From positions 17,241,001 through 17,305,000 of the forward strand of contig OY987272.1 in the NCBI GenBank assembly GCA_963920665.1: a stretch of 64,000 nucleotides of DNA. Reading direction: 5' to 3'. The position numbers were made by a program, and so were the translations under genes. Shown one piece after another: positions 1-12,558 of the stretch. The DNA comes from Straminergon stramineum (Eukaryota; Streptophyta; Bryopsida; Hypnales; Calliergonaceae). Under the pieces are notes generated by a model, which was not told where the DNA came from, made no database searches, and saw only the letters and a list, made by a program, of their open reading frames with translations. Position 1 is the first letter of the stretch. Each line of letters opens with the position of its first letter.

Positions 1-266
1 CGGTCCCAAGGGAAAACCCTGAAATTTTTCATTTGTCATGCATGATAAAATTTGCAAATTTTGTATTCATATTTCATAGATGAGAATTTCTTTTCTAAAT
101 TCAGAGTTATTTTTTTCAGTATTGAAAAATATCTGAAGTACTGAACATAGGGCTTTGGGATATCTATATAGAATCCTACAAAGAAATCCCCTATTTTTTT
201 TATAGGACCACTGTAATTCGGATATTGGGGGCATAATGAAGTTGCTTGAGGGTGTTAAGTTAACCC

Positions 267-495
267 TAAACCCTTGAACAGTAGACTGGTGACCGTGGAA
301 ACCAGCCATTTTAGAACTGTGTGACATCAGCCACTTTCAAAAAATAAAAATACTCATTGGGAGTTAAAGTATTGGTGAAGATCTCTCTTTTCCACCCCTA
401 ATTCTGAGGATGAATAGTTGCACTTTTGTCCTAGAGAGGAGAATTCTTTGTCATTCATTGGACAAAAGAAAATCTGCCATGTTGTTTACGGGTTA
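267..495 (+). mobile_element. TTAA-family MITE, copy A (diverged)
   Basis: This ~230-bp non-autonomous element starts with CCCTTGAACAGTAGACTGG and ends near TTTACGGGTTA. Its body matches the cleaner copies at 4006-4232 (reversed) and 21194-21424: a GTGTGACATCA block, a TTCCACCCCTAATTCTGAGG block and a GGAGAATTC..TTGTCATTCATTGGACA block in the same order. The ends have drifted, so the limits are approximate. It has no coding capacity. Confidence 0.7.
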
Positions 496-502
496 TATGT
501 TG

Positions 503-910
503 GGTTGATGACTATGAAAATCAACCCTTTTGGTGTTGTGTGACATCATCTATTTTAACCTATAAAGCATGTTGTGGCCATTTTTTGGTTGATGAATGAT
601 AGAGAATCCTTTTGCATAGGACAAAAGTACAGCTATTCATGCCCAAAATCTTATACTAATAGGAGAGATCTCCACAATAGTTTGACTTCCAATGAGTATT
701 TAAAAAAAAAGATGTCATATGGATCCAAGAGGGATGATTTCTATGGTCACTAGCCCCGCATTTAAGGGTTTAAAATATCAAAAGTTCTCTTCGGTGGTCA
801 AATTATTATGCAAGATCTTGCTTTTTTGCACAAAATTTCAAGAATGAACAATTGCACTTCTACCCTGTATAGAAAGATTCTTTGTCATTTATCAGTTGAA
901 AACATTGGGA
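503..910 (+). mobile_element. TTAA-family MITE, copy C, split by copy B
   Basis: The left part (about 503-554) matches the start of the family, including TGTGACATCATCT. The right part (774 to about 910) resumes exactly where it stopped, with AATATCAAAAG, then the GATGAACAATTGCACTTC-like block and TTCTTTGTCATTTATC. The 219 bp between the halves are another family member in reverse orientation. The right terminus is degraded. Confidence 0.7.
555..773 (-). mobile_element. TTAA-family MITE, copy B, nested in copy C
   Basis: The element is reversed, begins TTAACCTATAAAGC and ends TTTAAGGGTTTAA. It carries the family blocks in reverse order: GATGAATG, a GGACAAAAGTACAGCTATTCAT-like block, GGAGAGATCTCC and TGGTCACTAGCCC. 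A TTAA flanks both ends, and removing the element rejoins copy C at a single TTAA. That is the pattern expected from insertion with TTAA target duplication. Confidence 0.75.
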
Positions 911-922
911 TGGAGGGTTATA

Positions 923-1473
923 TACTCCCTCCATCCCAAAATGACCTTGTTAGACAAAATGTTTTGAATTAAAGTTGAGAATAACATTTTTTTAAATCCT
1001 TTTTGAATTGCAAGTAGAGTGTGATGCATTCTTCTTGTCCTAAAAAAATTTCAAATGTTTTTCTTAAAATGTAGTTGTGGCACTTCAAGAAGTGGGATTT
1101 GGGGGCCATTTTAATGGAGCCCAATTGGCTAATCATTTTTGCAACCTCCCGCATTGTGTGCTTCTTCTTGTCTTTCTACCCAAGATATTATTGTTCCCAC
1201 ATTGGCTTGAAGCTTCAATTGTATACAATAGGCATGATGTCCAAATTAGAATGTAGCTTAGCAATTATCTAGCAACAACTCACAAATCTCGCGACTGAGG
1301 GTTTCCATTTGGGGATTGAGGCTTCCATTTCATGCAGCCATTGTGCACATGCAACTTCTCCAAACATACAAAGGCTTCATTTGCCAGGCTCTTCTACCAC
1401 ATCATTCCAAAAATATCATTTCAAGACAAGAAATTCATGTCAATAGGAAGATCATATTGGGATGGAGGAAGTA
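923..1473. mobile_element. Stowaway-like (Tc1/mariner type) MITE, ~550 bp
   Basis: The left end reads TACTCCCTCCATCCCAAAAT. The right end, reverse-complemented, reads TACTTCCTCCATCCCAATAT, so the terminal inverted repeats match over roughly 20-25 bp. TA dinucleotides lie at both edges. CTCCCTCCRTCCC is the classic plant Stowaway terminus, and TA is the mariner-type target site. The interior has no long ORF. Just left of it, a short inverted piece GGGATGGAGGGTTA (907-920) resembles a second, truncated terminus. Confidence 0.75.
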
Positions 1474-4005
1474 CCTTACATGAATAGGAGCTAGGAAATA
1501 GTTGTGGAGAAATGTCTTAGCAAGTCAAAATGCTCATTGATGAGAAATGTGAGTATCTTATGATTCTAGTAGGCGCTTGATCTTGCAATCACAAAGATTT
1601 CAATCCATGAGTATAATGATTGCATCTAATATGATGTCAAATATCTCAATAGAATGTGCCAGTTTCTTACACATTCTTTCTATAGTAATGTGTTTTTGTT
1701 TCAAGGTGCTAATTTGTTCCAAATCTTCATTCAAGCACCTTGTTTCTTATGCTTGACATTTTCAACTATTGATGATGTTCATTGTAGGTTTTAATTTTTT
1801 TTTTATGGAGATTGTTGCATTGGATTTTGGCTAAAAAAATTGTATGGATTGATTGATTAGCATTGAATCTCTACATTACATTTTTGTTTATTCTACTTAA
1901 TTACTACAATCATTAATTTCATGGTTATCAGTTGCTCAATCTAGTTTCATCCATTTTCACATTGTGTTGAAAAATGGGTTGAGAAATCATGAATATGAGC
2001 TTTACCACGAAATAATTTCATTGGCATTTATTTTTCCATCGAGGATACGCACTGCATTTTACTAGTTTGAAAGCTAAAAATTTGAGACCAATAATAGTGG
2101 GTTTGACAAACATGAACTTGTTTGTGACTTTCAGACATTAGCCTTAGATGTTGTCAAGTTGTACTTTTAAATAAAGTAGGTGATAGGTTATTTTAAAAAT
2201 TCGATAAACAACACATATCTTGGAATATCCCTTGTTAGTTATAATACCATTAATGGCTTTGTTGATACTCTGTAGCAAAATAGATAGTTTTCAAATTTTC
2301 TTCTTCTATTTTTTGTTGGAATGTTGTATTTGGATGCACCAATTTTCTAAATCTATCACACAATAAGCTCCTTGTATAGTAGATTGTTTCTATATTGGTT
2401 TTAGCAATTGATAAATAGCTTGATGATTGAATCTATTTTTTTAAATATTATATTTAGACTAGAGTCTTACTTTCTAGGTGCCAAATTTTTGACCATTTCT
2501 GATCCATTTCTAAGTCTTTTTCATCCATTTTGAATGATATTTCATCCAATTTATGCTACCCACTTTCATCTGGTTTTGACCACAAAAAAATATACCATTG
2601 ATGGTTACCCAAGTTATATTCAAAAATTTGCAGAAAAAGTTGTGCTTACTTTATAATAGCTCTCACAAGTTTCCATACACTTCAAAAATTGTCATAACTA
2701 ATTGAGAAATTAGATTTTTTCAACTATTTTTTGACATGTTAAGGTAAAATGACAAACTTGTATTAAATAATTTTTCAAATATTTCAAATATTTCAAATAA
2801 AATTTATACATTTTAACAAAAGTACAAAATCTTTAGAATTCTTTATAAAGGGGAAAGGGAATTTTTTGAATCTAATAAATGGGGGAGGGGGACAAACTAG
2901 ATCAATAATTTTCCAAAAATTTAAACACCCTTTTAATTATTTATTTTCTAACCAAGCTACTATGAAGCTATAGTAAATATTTGGGGTCATTATTCAGCTA
3001 GGAATATTTCAGTCAATAGAATTTTAAAATTGAGAAAAATTTTATTACAAAATTTTGAAAAAAGACTTGTTTCTAACTCACTAAAGAATTTTGAAAATTT
3101 TGTACTCCTGAGTATTTGTTTTAATAGTTCTTTTCTACCAATAAATTTGAGTTGGATTTTTAAAATGTCTATTTTTTTATTTAAGATTTTTGAAATTTTA
3201 TTTTCTTAAAGAGTATTACTTGCACTTCAATGTGTCTAAAATTGTTGAAAAAAAATCAGATTTTTAAAAGTATTTATTGTAATTTTCGTAGGTATAAAAA
3301 ACATTTAAAAATTCATTATATATATTATTCATCTGTAGGAAGAGGTATAGCAATGGCATACAATGGATTAACCCCTAAACATCTAGATTCATCTCCAGAA
3401 TTGAAGATTAGAGAAAAATCATTATAAAGTGATATTTGGAAGAATATTTTGGATCGATGTACAAAAAAAAAGTAGATTTTTAATTATTTTTTAAATTTTG
3501 AAAGAGAAATTCCAAAATTCCTTTAAAATTTGATTACAAGCAAACAATTATCATTTTTTGAGTAAAATTTGTTGGAATGGATCTGAAATGAGGTTCTCTT
3601 CACATGATTTTTTCCAATTTTTTTTGTTTTTCAAATCTATAACCTCACTTTGGCAAATCTAGATTTGAAGTAAAGTCAATGTAGTTTGACTACTTGACAT
3701 CCTTACACATCTGTAATTTTAGGAAAATATGTATTCTAATAACACTAAATCTAACCTTTGGATAGGACAACAACTTCATAATGTATCTCCACAAATTATA
3801 ATAACTTAGTAGTTAGCAGGATGAGATTTTAGTTTCAATCTGTTCATTGTCCAGAAAATGGACGTTGGAGCACTTAGGGGTTAAAAGTTCAAAGTTAAGT
3901 AAGCAAATGAAAGTGAAATATGTGTTAAAAACAATAGTGATATATGGAAGACCATCATTTTAAAAAGTTCATTTCTTATTTAAAATAAATTGTGGCATGG
4001 AAATA
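1474..4005. other. AT-rich spacer without recognisable genes
   Basis: The stretch is AT-rich with A and T runs and no ORF over about 65 codons that shows plant coding character. A short TTAACCCCTAAACATC match at about 3368 may be a terminal fragment of the TTAA-flanked MITE family. I see nothing else to annotate. Confidence 0.6.
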
Positions 4006-4232
4006 TTAACCCCTAAACAATGTGGCGGACGTTTTTTGTCCGATGAATGTCAAGGAATTCTCCTCACTAGGACAGAATAGCAACTATTCATCCTTGGAAT
4101 TAGGGGTGGAAAGGAGATCTTCTATAGTACTTTGCCTCCAATGAGTATTTTTGATTTTTATAAAGTGGATGATGTCACACGGTGCCAAAATAGCTGATTT
4201 CCAAGGTCACCAGCCCAGCGTTCAAGGGTTAA
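4006..4232 (-). mobile_element. TTAA-family MITE, copy D (intact)
   Basis: This 227-bp element is bounded by TTAA on both sides. The left end is TTAACCCCTAAACAATG and the right end is GCGTTCAAGGGTTAA. Reverse-complemented, it aligns almost end to end with the copy at 21194-21424. The terminal inverted repeat is short, about 8-10 bp beyond the TTAA. It is non-coding. Confidence 0.8.
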
Positions 4233-4399
4233 GGACTATTAGAATTCAAAAATTATCACATAAGAATTTTTAATATAATAATCAAACAGACGGAAGATTA
4301 TACTAAAGATCCATCATATGAAAAGAAAAGAGACGTCCAAAAATAACACATATTTATATTTATTTCAGTAGAGATATTTGGGATTTGCCGCTTGTTATT

Positions 4400-5447
4400 A
4401 TTATTAACTTTATTATACGCTACATGGCCCTAAGCCCGTCCTTTCATGCCGTTACCAGATAACGCATCTGCAACGCGCCAGCGCGTTCTAGTCGAGTCCG
4501 CCGCGAGAATAAATGGCGCCGTCCCGCCGCCTTCCCATAAATGCAGTCTAGCGGCACCTTCGGATCGCGAGTTGGCTTCGCTGATACTCGCAAAGAAGCA
4601 GAGAAATTCAAGCGCGCAAGACTTAATTTCATGCATGACTACAGAAGTTCTTGCCTGGTTTGTTGCAAGAGATCGAGAGAGGCTGAAAACTAAGCAATTG
4701 CAAACTTTATTACGGCCTTCGATCATTTGTGTGAATTGCTTCTACCCGAGCTTCAATCTACCTGGATCACCAGTACTCCGATGTACTCACTTTCTCTCCA
4801 TTCATGACACTTGACCTAACATCAATTGTGTGTCACTGTCCGAGAATTGAAAGGAAAATTGGGAATGTTGGCTGAATTGTCTCCAACCTTGCCTCCAGCT
4901 CGCTCATCTGCGTCTTTCGGTCGAGCTCATTTGCAGTTGATCGTTGCTGTAGGATGAATCCCGCCCATTGGACTGAGATTTGAATCATGGGTTTGAGTTC
5001 CTAGATGCAATGGAGTTCCCTGACTTGATTTGAGCTTACAAAGAGTTGAGAATTCATGCGACGCGTTTTTTTCAAACCTCGTCTCTCAATTGCAGATCGA
5101 TCTGTTCTTTCTTTCTTGATCGAGTAAGAAATAGTTAGCTGTGTCTTGAAATGTCTAAACCCGTTGAGACGATTTGAAGAGTTTTTGCGAGCTTTGCAAA
5201 GTAGTGCAAAAGTAGTCACTCCTTGCTGTCCTAATAGTACTATTTGGACTTGTTGGAGTCCTTATGGAGTCCTTAAGGAGTGCTCGTGCAGTGCTTGTGC
5301 AGGCCTTAGAGCAGTGAGCTGTAAATAACCCTAAATCCTCATCCAAGCTCTCTATAAATCTGGATCAGCCATCTGTTCGGACCTCACCTGTGCAGCGAAC
5401 CCTTGTGAGCACATCGTATGAGACTTGTGTTAGTTGGGAGAGGGGTT
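4400..5447. promoter_or_regulatory. Upstream region of the TPR-SET gene
   Basis: Composition changes near 4430 from AT-rich repeat DNA to GC- and CpG-richer sequence with many GCG/CGC words at 4440-4620. This is typical of a gene-proximal region in this window. Overlapping ORFs on both strands at 4430-4814 show no recognisable protein and are probably chance. An in-frame ATG at 5418 lies 30 bp upstream of the chosen start, so the exact 5-prime end of the coding region is open. Confidence 0.4.
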
Positions 5448-8400
5448 ATGGAGCAGATTGAAATTGTCAAGGGTACCGTTCCCAAGCCCCTCCTCGATCG
5501 GATTCAAAGCAGCCTTGTGAGCAATCTGGAGCTCACATGCGGTGAGCTCGTCTCTTACGTCACCACCAATGTCGCTTGCTCCTAGGTCAGACCCGGTTTT
5601 GCTGTATTGCAGAGCTAATGTTTACGCAATCACGCCGTCCAAATCACAAGCCTTGCTTCTGATTGAATGCTGTGTATTCCACGAGTGCATGCAATGAGTC
5701 CCTGACCCTTGGAATTTCGACTTTGTTGCTTTAGGTGGTGCAGCAGCTCACCGACCCTAAGACACCATTTGCCAAAGATTCGGAGAAGGCTCTGCGCTTC
5801 AAGAATGGAGGCAATGTGACTTTCGGCGCTTCCTCTTTCCAACAGGCCCTCGAATTGTACACCCAGGTTAACCCCAAGTCCTCCCCATCTACGTGGATTT
5901 TATCTTCTATTTTTTGGGGTTTGCTACGGCTGTTCGCCACGACTGAAATTCGCAGTGAGAAGTAACTGGAGTAACCTTGACGTGGTATTCTCTCACATGG
6001 AGGCACCCCGCTTGTGGTGGAGGTTTTCTTTTCCCATGAGGTTACATGATTGAGCTTGCGATAGGAATTGGGCTGTAGATCTCATAGGTCCAAAGGAGTC
6101 CAACAAAATCAACCGTTTTTTGCTATCCTTTGGGGTAGTTTAAGTAATGTAAGGACATTTCGGTCCCATGAAGTTGCGATTTGAGAGTGACACTGACAAT
6201 CAATCAAACTCACGTTTGCCATGTTCGTGTGTCACTTGGTTGTTTGTTGTTGGCGTAGGGTATAAGATATGCTCCTTTTTGTGTCCCTGACGTGTCGCTT
6301 TTGGCAACTCTCTATGTCAATCGAGCTGCTGCATTACATGTAAGTTGATTATAACCATTTTTGAGGAGATAGGACTTGGAACATTGTGAAACTCTTTGCA
6401 CTGATGATTCGTGCACTTGTTGAATTCAAGCCTTAAGTCCTGAACCTTGCTGGAGTTGATGCAGGCTTTGAAACACTTTATGGCAGCACAAAGAGATTGC
6501 ACACGGGCTGTTGGTCTGCAGCCTGAATATGCGAAGGCGTGGTATAGACGAGGCCAGGCTTGGGCTGGCTTGAAATTGTGGAGCATGGCCGCAGATGATT
6601 TGTCCGAGGCTCTCAGACTTCAGACATCAGCGAGCGGAAGAAACCAGGTTTCAAGAGAACTTGACCGAATCAAAGCTTTGGAGATTTCTGATAGATACGG
6701 CATGGAAGAGGAGGACATTAACTGTGGAGCAGGTATCTCCGTCTGATGTTGATTCTGTATGAATTTTTCGTGCCATTCTCGAGTTTCACTGGAAGCTCAA
6801 AACTGGCACAACTACTATAGTGATAGTAAACTTCGTTTTGTTATGTGTTTTTCAGTATATTTTACCCTTGTCTTGTCGTAGTAAAAAGTGACAAGACCTA
6901 TTTTTGCTACAGGCCCTGAACCATGGACACCGGGAGAAGTTTGGCCCGAGGATGGGGTCTCTCCTTCTCGGGGCCCTGAAAATCAGTGGGGAATGTACGC
7001 ACGAAAAGCTATTGAAGATGGCATGCAAATCCACGAAGAAGAACCAGTTGCCGCAGTAAGTTATTTCTTTTGCATCACACTAAGGGACGTACGAGGCCTT
7101 CTCGGTATCCTTCCACTCATGTGTTGATTGTTGTTCACTGATAGGCGCCCAAATTGATAGATCCACTCTGTGACTTGTGTAGGTCATTTTGGAGGAGTAC
7201 CGAGATACTCGTTGCCACTTTTGTTTTGAGCCACTGCGAGTAGACCCTGTGCCATGTTTGGGGTGTGCCATGCCCATGTACTGCGATGAACCATGCTTAA
7301 GTGCTGCCTGCGACAAGGATGGTGCGCAATTTGGTGAGCACATGCATGAGTGTGGGGGAGGGACCTGGTCAACTCTTTTGCCAACTGATGTCGTTCTGGC
7401 CGCACGCTTGTTTGCCCGAAGTCAGTGCAACGCGAAATTGGGCAAGAAGCTCTATGAGCTTGGCCACCACTACAACGACATGCATGCCTCCAAGGTGGAC
7501 ATTATTGTCATGGCGACTGTTGTGGCACTCTGCATGCGTAATGCTGTAAACAATTTCAAGCAGACGTCGGCAAACATAGCAAAGGTGCGCTTATGAGTTG
7601 AAGGATTTGAGAAGCCCTGGAAGTCCGAGTTTTTCTTTTAGAAAGTGCTATCCAAGTTCATTTTGGAATCAACGCAAGATTTTGTAGCAGTTACCGTAAT
7701 GCTGAGCCTATTTTCTGTTGCCCTGCAGCTCGTGCGATTGCTTGCAATTGTTAGAGCAAACGGAATGGCTATAACTGCTGTGTACCTGCCTCCTTCTGAA
7801 CCCTCGTATCCCAGCACTGAGAATTTGAAGGTTTGCTTTGTTTATAGGTCTTTGTTGTCTCGAATTTACTATTTAAGGCTGATACTCCAGTTCGAGTGTT
7901 TTATATTATCTACGTGAATCTCTCGTACTTGATCTTGTAATAACTAATTCGCATATGGTTTTTTCACTGACATACATTAGTCTGAGTTGGTGTGACAGGT
8001 GAGCATTGCCCATGGAGTATATGCCTTAGGTAGTAAATTCAACCACTCCTGCAAACCCAATATTCACGCATCATTTAGGTATCGACGTCTGAAAGCCTAT
8101 ACCATTGTTGCTGTGAAGGCGGGAACTAAACTCAAATTGAGCTATGGAGCAGCTCAAGTGAGCCACCCAACCTGCAATCCTCGAACATGTCGCCATTTGA
8201 TGCTATCAGAAGCAAATGATTTTTGCAAATGTACGCTCTCTCAAGTTTTTCAATTCTTTTGCAGGTGGGTGAAATGAGGCGTGAAGAGAGACAGGCCTTT
8301 CTTCAAGAGCGCTACTTCTTCACATGCACATGTCCTTCTTGCAAAGAAGTATCTCAACCAGAGCTCCTGTTTGCTTTCCGTTGCGCTAGACCAGGTTGCA

Positions 8401-9844
8401 ACGGAGTGGTGCCAGGTCCAAGTTTCGTACAGCACCCGGACCAACGTAGTGCCATGGACATCGACACATCGGAGGTAAGTAGATCATTTATGTTTGGAAC
8501 TAAGAATGTGTCTTTGAAATCTGATCGCAGTAGGGCTTTAACCTCTCCTTGTTACGCCCATGCAGAGGAATGTGCCAAAACCTGGCGTTTGTGTATCATG
8601 TGGGACTGCAATCGACCTTGAATATTCTACAGATGCGGCAAAGACAGTTGTGGAAGACCTTGGCAGGTACACTTCGACCATGTTCTTTTTATTAGCAGAT
8701 TGTAGTATTTCAGACAAGTTCTTGTGTTCTTGGAGCTAACAAGTTGCTAACAAGTATATCTGCTTTCTAAAAGCTCCTATTGTATGTTACGACCTTTTGT
8801 CATGAAGTTAATTCAGTGGAGGGACTTCAAGTGTGTTCTTTCCTATCATTCTTTGCAGACTTCGACAGAATCTACGATCACTGCCGACGCACTCAACGTT
8901 CAAATTGCATGAAGCACTCAACCTTTTGCAGCGGTGCCAGAGCATCTTCCATGCATCTTCCAAAGAGATGGCCAAGGTACGCTTCTCCAAGATCGAACTT
9001 ATTGTGTGCCCTTTCCTAGTTGCCCAAGCTAAAAATAGAATTTCCACTTTGAAAGCTAATGAACGATCATTATAACTTTCTAAACATATCATATTTTTTT
9101 TGTCCAAACTATTGTATGATTTCTTCTTTTTTTGGTACGCTTTGTACCTTACCAAATGATTTGTTTGATATGGAAGCGGTCACTGTTAGCCATGTGGGCA
9201 TTTCGTAATTTATTCACAAGGCAACAACAGTACTGCTTGAACTAGATACGTGTGAACATTTCATATCCCCGTCTCTATCTATTGGGAGAGAAAAAGCAAT
9301 AGTACGCAACGGTTCAAAAGCTCGAAAGTAATGAAGCCATATGAAAATGAGACATGCGTTAAGAGAATCGTTCTAAAGATCATATGAGAAGAGTCATGAA
9401 AAAGTTATTATGTTTTTAGCCTGGATAGAAATACTCAGCGATTAGCAGCTTGGTAAATTTCTAGCACGTGGTGGTCATCACCGTGTGCAGGCGGAAGATG
9501 TGGTGGCCGAAGCATACTACCTTAGTGGTCAACCAAAACGGGCTCTTCCTCACTCCAGGACGTCGATTCAGATATTGGAGAATATCTACGGGAAACACCA
9601 CATTGCCATCGCGTTTGAACGGTGGAAGCTGTTCGGTATCATCTCGGAGGCCAAAGGCTGCATGAGGGAAGCCCGAAACAATATGGTACTAGCAAACCAG
9701 GTGCTGAGTAACCATTATGGCTGTGATTGGATGGAGTCCATGGAGCACTTGGGGGAGAAAATCCCACATGGACAAGTTTCAGAGGACTCAGAAATAGAGA
9801 CACCTTGTTGTGGACATGACTCTTTCTCTTGTAGTCGTAAATAG
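5448..9844 (+). CDS. TPR and SET-domain protein with MYND-like zinc finger (SMYD-like; resembles Arabidopsis At1g33400)
   Basis: This is a probable protein lysine methyltransferase of the SMYD-like TPR-SET class, ~730 aa. Exons: 5448-5570 (donor uncertain), 5735-5866, 6259-6339, 6465-6732, 6913-7055, 7183-7584, 7729-7830, 7999-8157, 8265-8474, 8566-8666, 8859-8976, 9491-9844. All inner junctions are GT-AG and keep frame. The N-terminal TPR region (residues ~45-160) reads LYVNRAAALH and YAKAWYRRGQAW. The split SET domain contains a Cys-rich MYND-like insert (residues ~260-300, starting CHFC). The core motif NHSCKPN (residues ~432-438) is followed by LSYG, and the post-SET cysteines are CTCPSC (~491-496). 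The C-terminus has further TPR-like helices. The glycine-rich start of SET is weak (QWGMYARKAI), so activity should be tested. Family assignment is strong; the substrate is unknown. The gene converges on the p24 gene downstream. Confidence 0.9.
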
Positions 9845-10433
9845 TGTCGAACGTTGAAAAGGATTTTGTACAGATTTCAAATTTTCCAGCATGAGGCATT
9901 TCGAGTGCACTTTCGCATCACAAAGCTGCGGACTAGACGATAGACAGCTACCAGGACTACTGATGAGACGTTTTTGTTTTGACGTAAATGGATTGTCGAG
10001 AGAATCTACTGGTACTGGTCTTCAGTATCTTCAGTAAATAATTCTAAAACCTGGAAGAATCGTTCCTCAGCTTGGAAATAACCTGCACGGTGGATCCCAG
10101 AAAGGTTGCTTTTACACATGTTTCTCGAATGGAGGGTGAAGCTCAGATATCATATGATGGCTATGTCGCATGCTCGCTACTGCTGGGCAAGCATACAAGG
10201 CTTGCAATTCAGGGGACTGTCAAAATTTCATAAGAGTAAAAGAGAGGAGCAGCTCATGGAAGTTTCATGACGGAATTGGGTAACTGGCAAATTGATAAAA
10301 AAGATAACTTTATGTTTCGTAAGTGAGCTGCAATTTCTTAAGCTACACAACCATATGAATATAGAAGCCTGTGATCATAACGCATGGACTGATCGCTGGC
10401 CACCCTTGCAATATGGACTAATTTATGACGCTG
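9845..10433. other. Convergent intergenic region (3-prime flanks)
   Basis: These ~590 bp lie between the stop codons of the TPR-SET gene and the p24 gene, which face each other. It probably holds both 3-prime UTRs. I see no convincing ORF or repeat in it. Confidence 0.5.
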
Positions 10434-12558
10434 TCAAACTCTATTGTATCCAAGGCGCTTGTCAAAGAGCTTCCGAATAAGGTACACTTGACCAAGGCTT
10501 ACACCCACGAGGCATACATACTCCCCGACTGTGTACACTATCAACCGGCGGTTGGTGCTCTCGTTCGCTGCACCACAACACACACTGGATGAACTACTGC
10601 AACGTTCTACTTGAGCAGTTGCAGTATCATGGAGCAAGTGATTGAAGCAGAATTATAAGATGGCATCCACACACCTTGGAAGAAACTGCTTTTTAAGAAA
10701 AATTAAACTGTTTCAGACAGCATCAGAATGAACTTCTCCCTCATAACTCATTGGTAGGTCTCCCACTAGTGATCCTACGGAGGTCTCCCTATGTACCACA
10801 ACAAGACCACCGTACATCCACTATGAGCATAGAAAGACCTCCCTACAAATTATGGGGAAGATTCTCTTTGTGATGTTGCCTAAAAGCTCCTGAAACAATC
10901 AAATGTTACAGATTAACGTGTTACTGATCTATCTATAACAATTTGTTCAATGATAACATAGATCTGATAGTGTTGTAAAATAAAATGTCTTTTAACCTAA
11001 ATAAATGATGTATCTTAACATCTACAAAGACGAAGAACAACAATGCGAGTGCAAAGTACCAAAACCAACTCACTTGTACGGTGCCGAAGGTCACGAGCTT
11101 TTAAGTAGATCTGCTCTTCAGATACGGCTGCCAGAGCTTCCCGAAGTTGGGCTATCTTAACATTCACGGGTTTCAAATTTTCTGCAACACCAGGAACATC
11201 TTCCAACACGTTAGAAAACATCCACAAGCGCATATAGTTGCTGGAGCCTCTGCTCTAAAGCGCGAGGCTACATCCTCGTACTATGCCCTACATTCATACA
11301 TGTATTTGCAATTAGCACCCAGAGTCAATCAAAGAGAGCAAGATTAGAATTGCACCGTCTTTTGCAAGATCCTCAATGCCTGGAATGTGGCCAACGTGGA
11401 TGTGGAATGAAATCGTTTCAGGCGTAGATGAGGGGTTGAGGAAGCAGAATTTGTACAAACCCTTTTGATGAGCTTGGAACTCAAACTTCTGCCCTTCGTT
11501 GGCAAAGATACTAGTCACCTTCGCACCAGAGGGACTTGTCACCTGCCATCGTCTTTCAAGAATTAGCTGCTGCTTGAGGATGCTCACAGATCGACTGGAT
11601 CCTGGTTGCAGCAACTTAGGGTTCCGTGAAAGAAAACCTTAGGCTGTAAAATCTCCTAAACGATGCAGCCTAATTGCAGTAGAAAATTATCCCGAAGAAC
11701 ATCGGAGAGGTAAGAATACTAAACAGTGATCTTTCCGGTTGAGGATAGTACTGAAAAGAACAGAGTTGGATTAATAGAACCGATTGTATTGCCTAATCTA
11801 ACGAAACACATAGAAGAGGAATGGAACGAAGAGACAGTTTGGTAGGTTCCAAGGCAATTATGCGTTTTGAACCTGCTGCTTCTACGAAACCCTAATTGAA
11901 ATTGTCTCTTCAACACCCAACCCCTCCAAGACGAGAGTTTCTTCTTCAATAAGAAGAAATACAAATCTCCGAAACAATGCATCCTAATTGCAGATTAAAT
12001 TCGACCGCGACAAGGATGGCTGCAAAGTAGAGGCAAGACTATCAAGCAGAGATCTGTCCGGCAGAGGATACTACTAAAGAGAAAAGAATCGGACCCAATT
12101 GAACCAGTTGTATTAACTATTCGACTGCAATACAGACAAGAGGAACGGCACGACATAAGAAGATATAATTCCAAGGCAATCGCGCAAGTTGCTTCCCCCT
12201 CTACGAAACCCTAGCCCCTTCAACTTCAAGAAGAGGGTCTATTCTTCAATAAGGACATATAGAAAAGCAATTTCAGAGAAATCAATTCGTCGCATGCGCA
12301 CTCGGCGGAAAGAGAGAATGTAAAATATTGTCTAGGGCTAGTTGTACGCACCACAAGCTCGACCCCTGGCTCATCGCTCCAAGAAAGCCCGTGATCTATC
12401 ACCACGAAGCTGCCTGAAACCAAATCGCCGTCATACTCCACCTCCTCGTGGACGCACTCCTTGTGCAGAATCGTCGTCATCAAAGCTCCGGACCGGTCCA
12501 CACAAAGTCCTAACCCCAGCACCATCAAGAACACGAAACTCCACCGCCCTTGCGCCAT
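10434..12558 (-). CDS. p24 / TMED family cargo receptor, p24-beta type (emp24/gp25L/GOLD domain)
   Basis: This is a type I membrane protein of COPI/COPII vesicles that cycles between ER and Golgi, ~211 aa, close to the family's usual size. Exons on the minus strand: 12558-12352, 11542-11356, 11181-11074, 10567-10434. Splice sites are GT-AG and frame is kept. A signal peptide (residues 1-~25, FVFLMVLGLGLCV) is followed by the lumenal GOLD domain with two cysteines (KECVHEE and KFCFLNP). Next come STPETISFHIHVGHIP, a coiled coil (VNVKIAQLREAL), a membrane span (~185-203) and a cytosolic tail, IRKLFDKRLGYNRV. The YNRV end is a hallmark of plant p24-beta proteins. Intron 1 is long (809 bp) and contains two related ~290-bp units. 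A partial copy of the intron 1/exon 2 junction lies upstream of the gene. Confidence 0.92.
11655..12260 (-). repeat. Two diverged tandem units inside intron 1 of the p24 gene
   Basis: The unit at ~11660-11955 and the unit at ~11970-12260 share ordered blocks: CCTAATTGCAG, GATCTGTCCGG / GATCTTTCCGG, GAGGATA(G)TACT, TTCCAAGGCAAT, CTACGAAACCCTA and TTCTTCAATAAG. The units are about 290-310 bp and clearly diverged. They explain much of the length of the intron. Confidence 0.7.

Noticed and set aside
4430..4814. Overlapping ORFs of 98 and 122 codons on both strands
   Set aside because: They lie in the GC-rich promoter-like stretch, overlap each other and show no recognisable protein.
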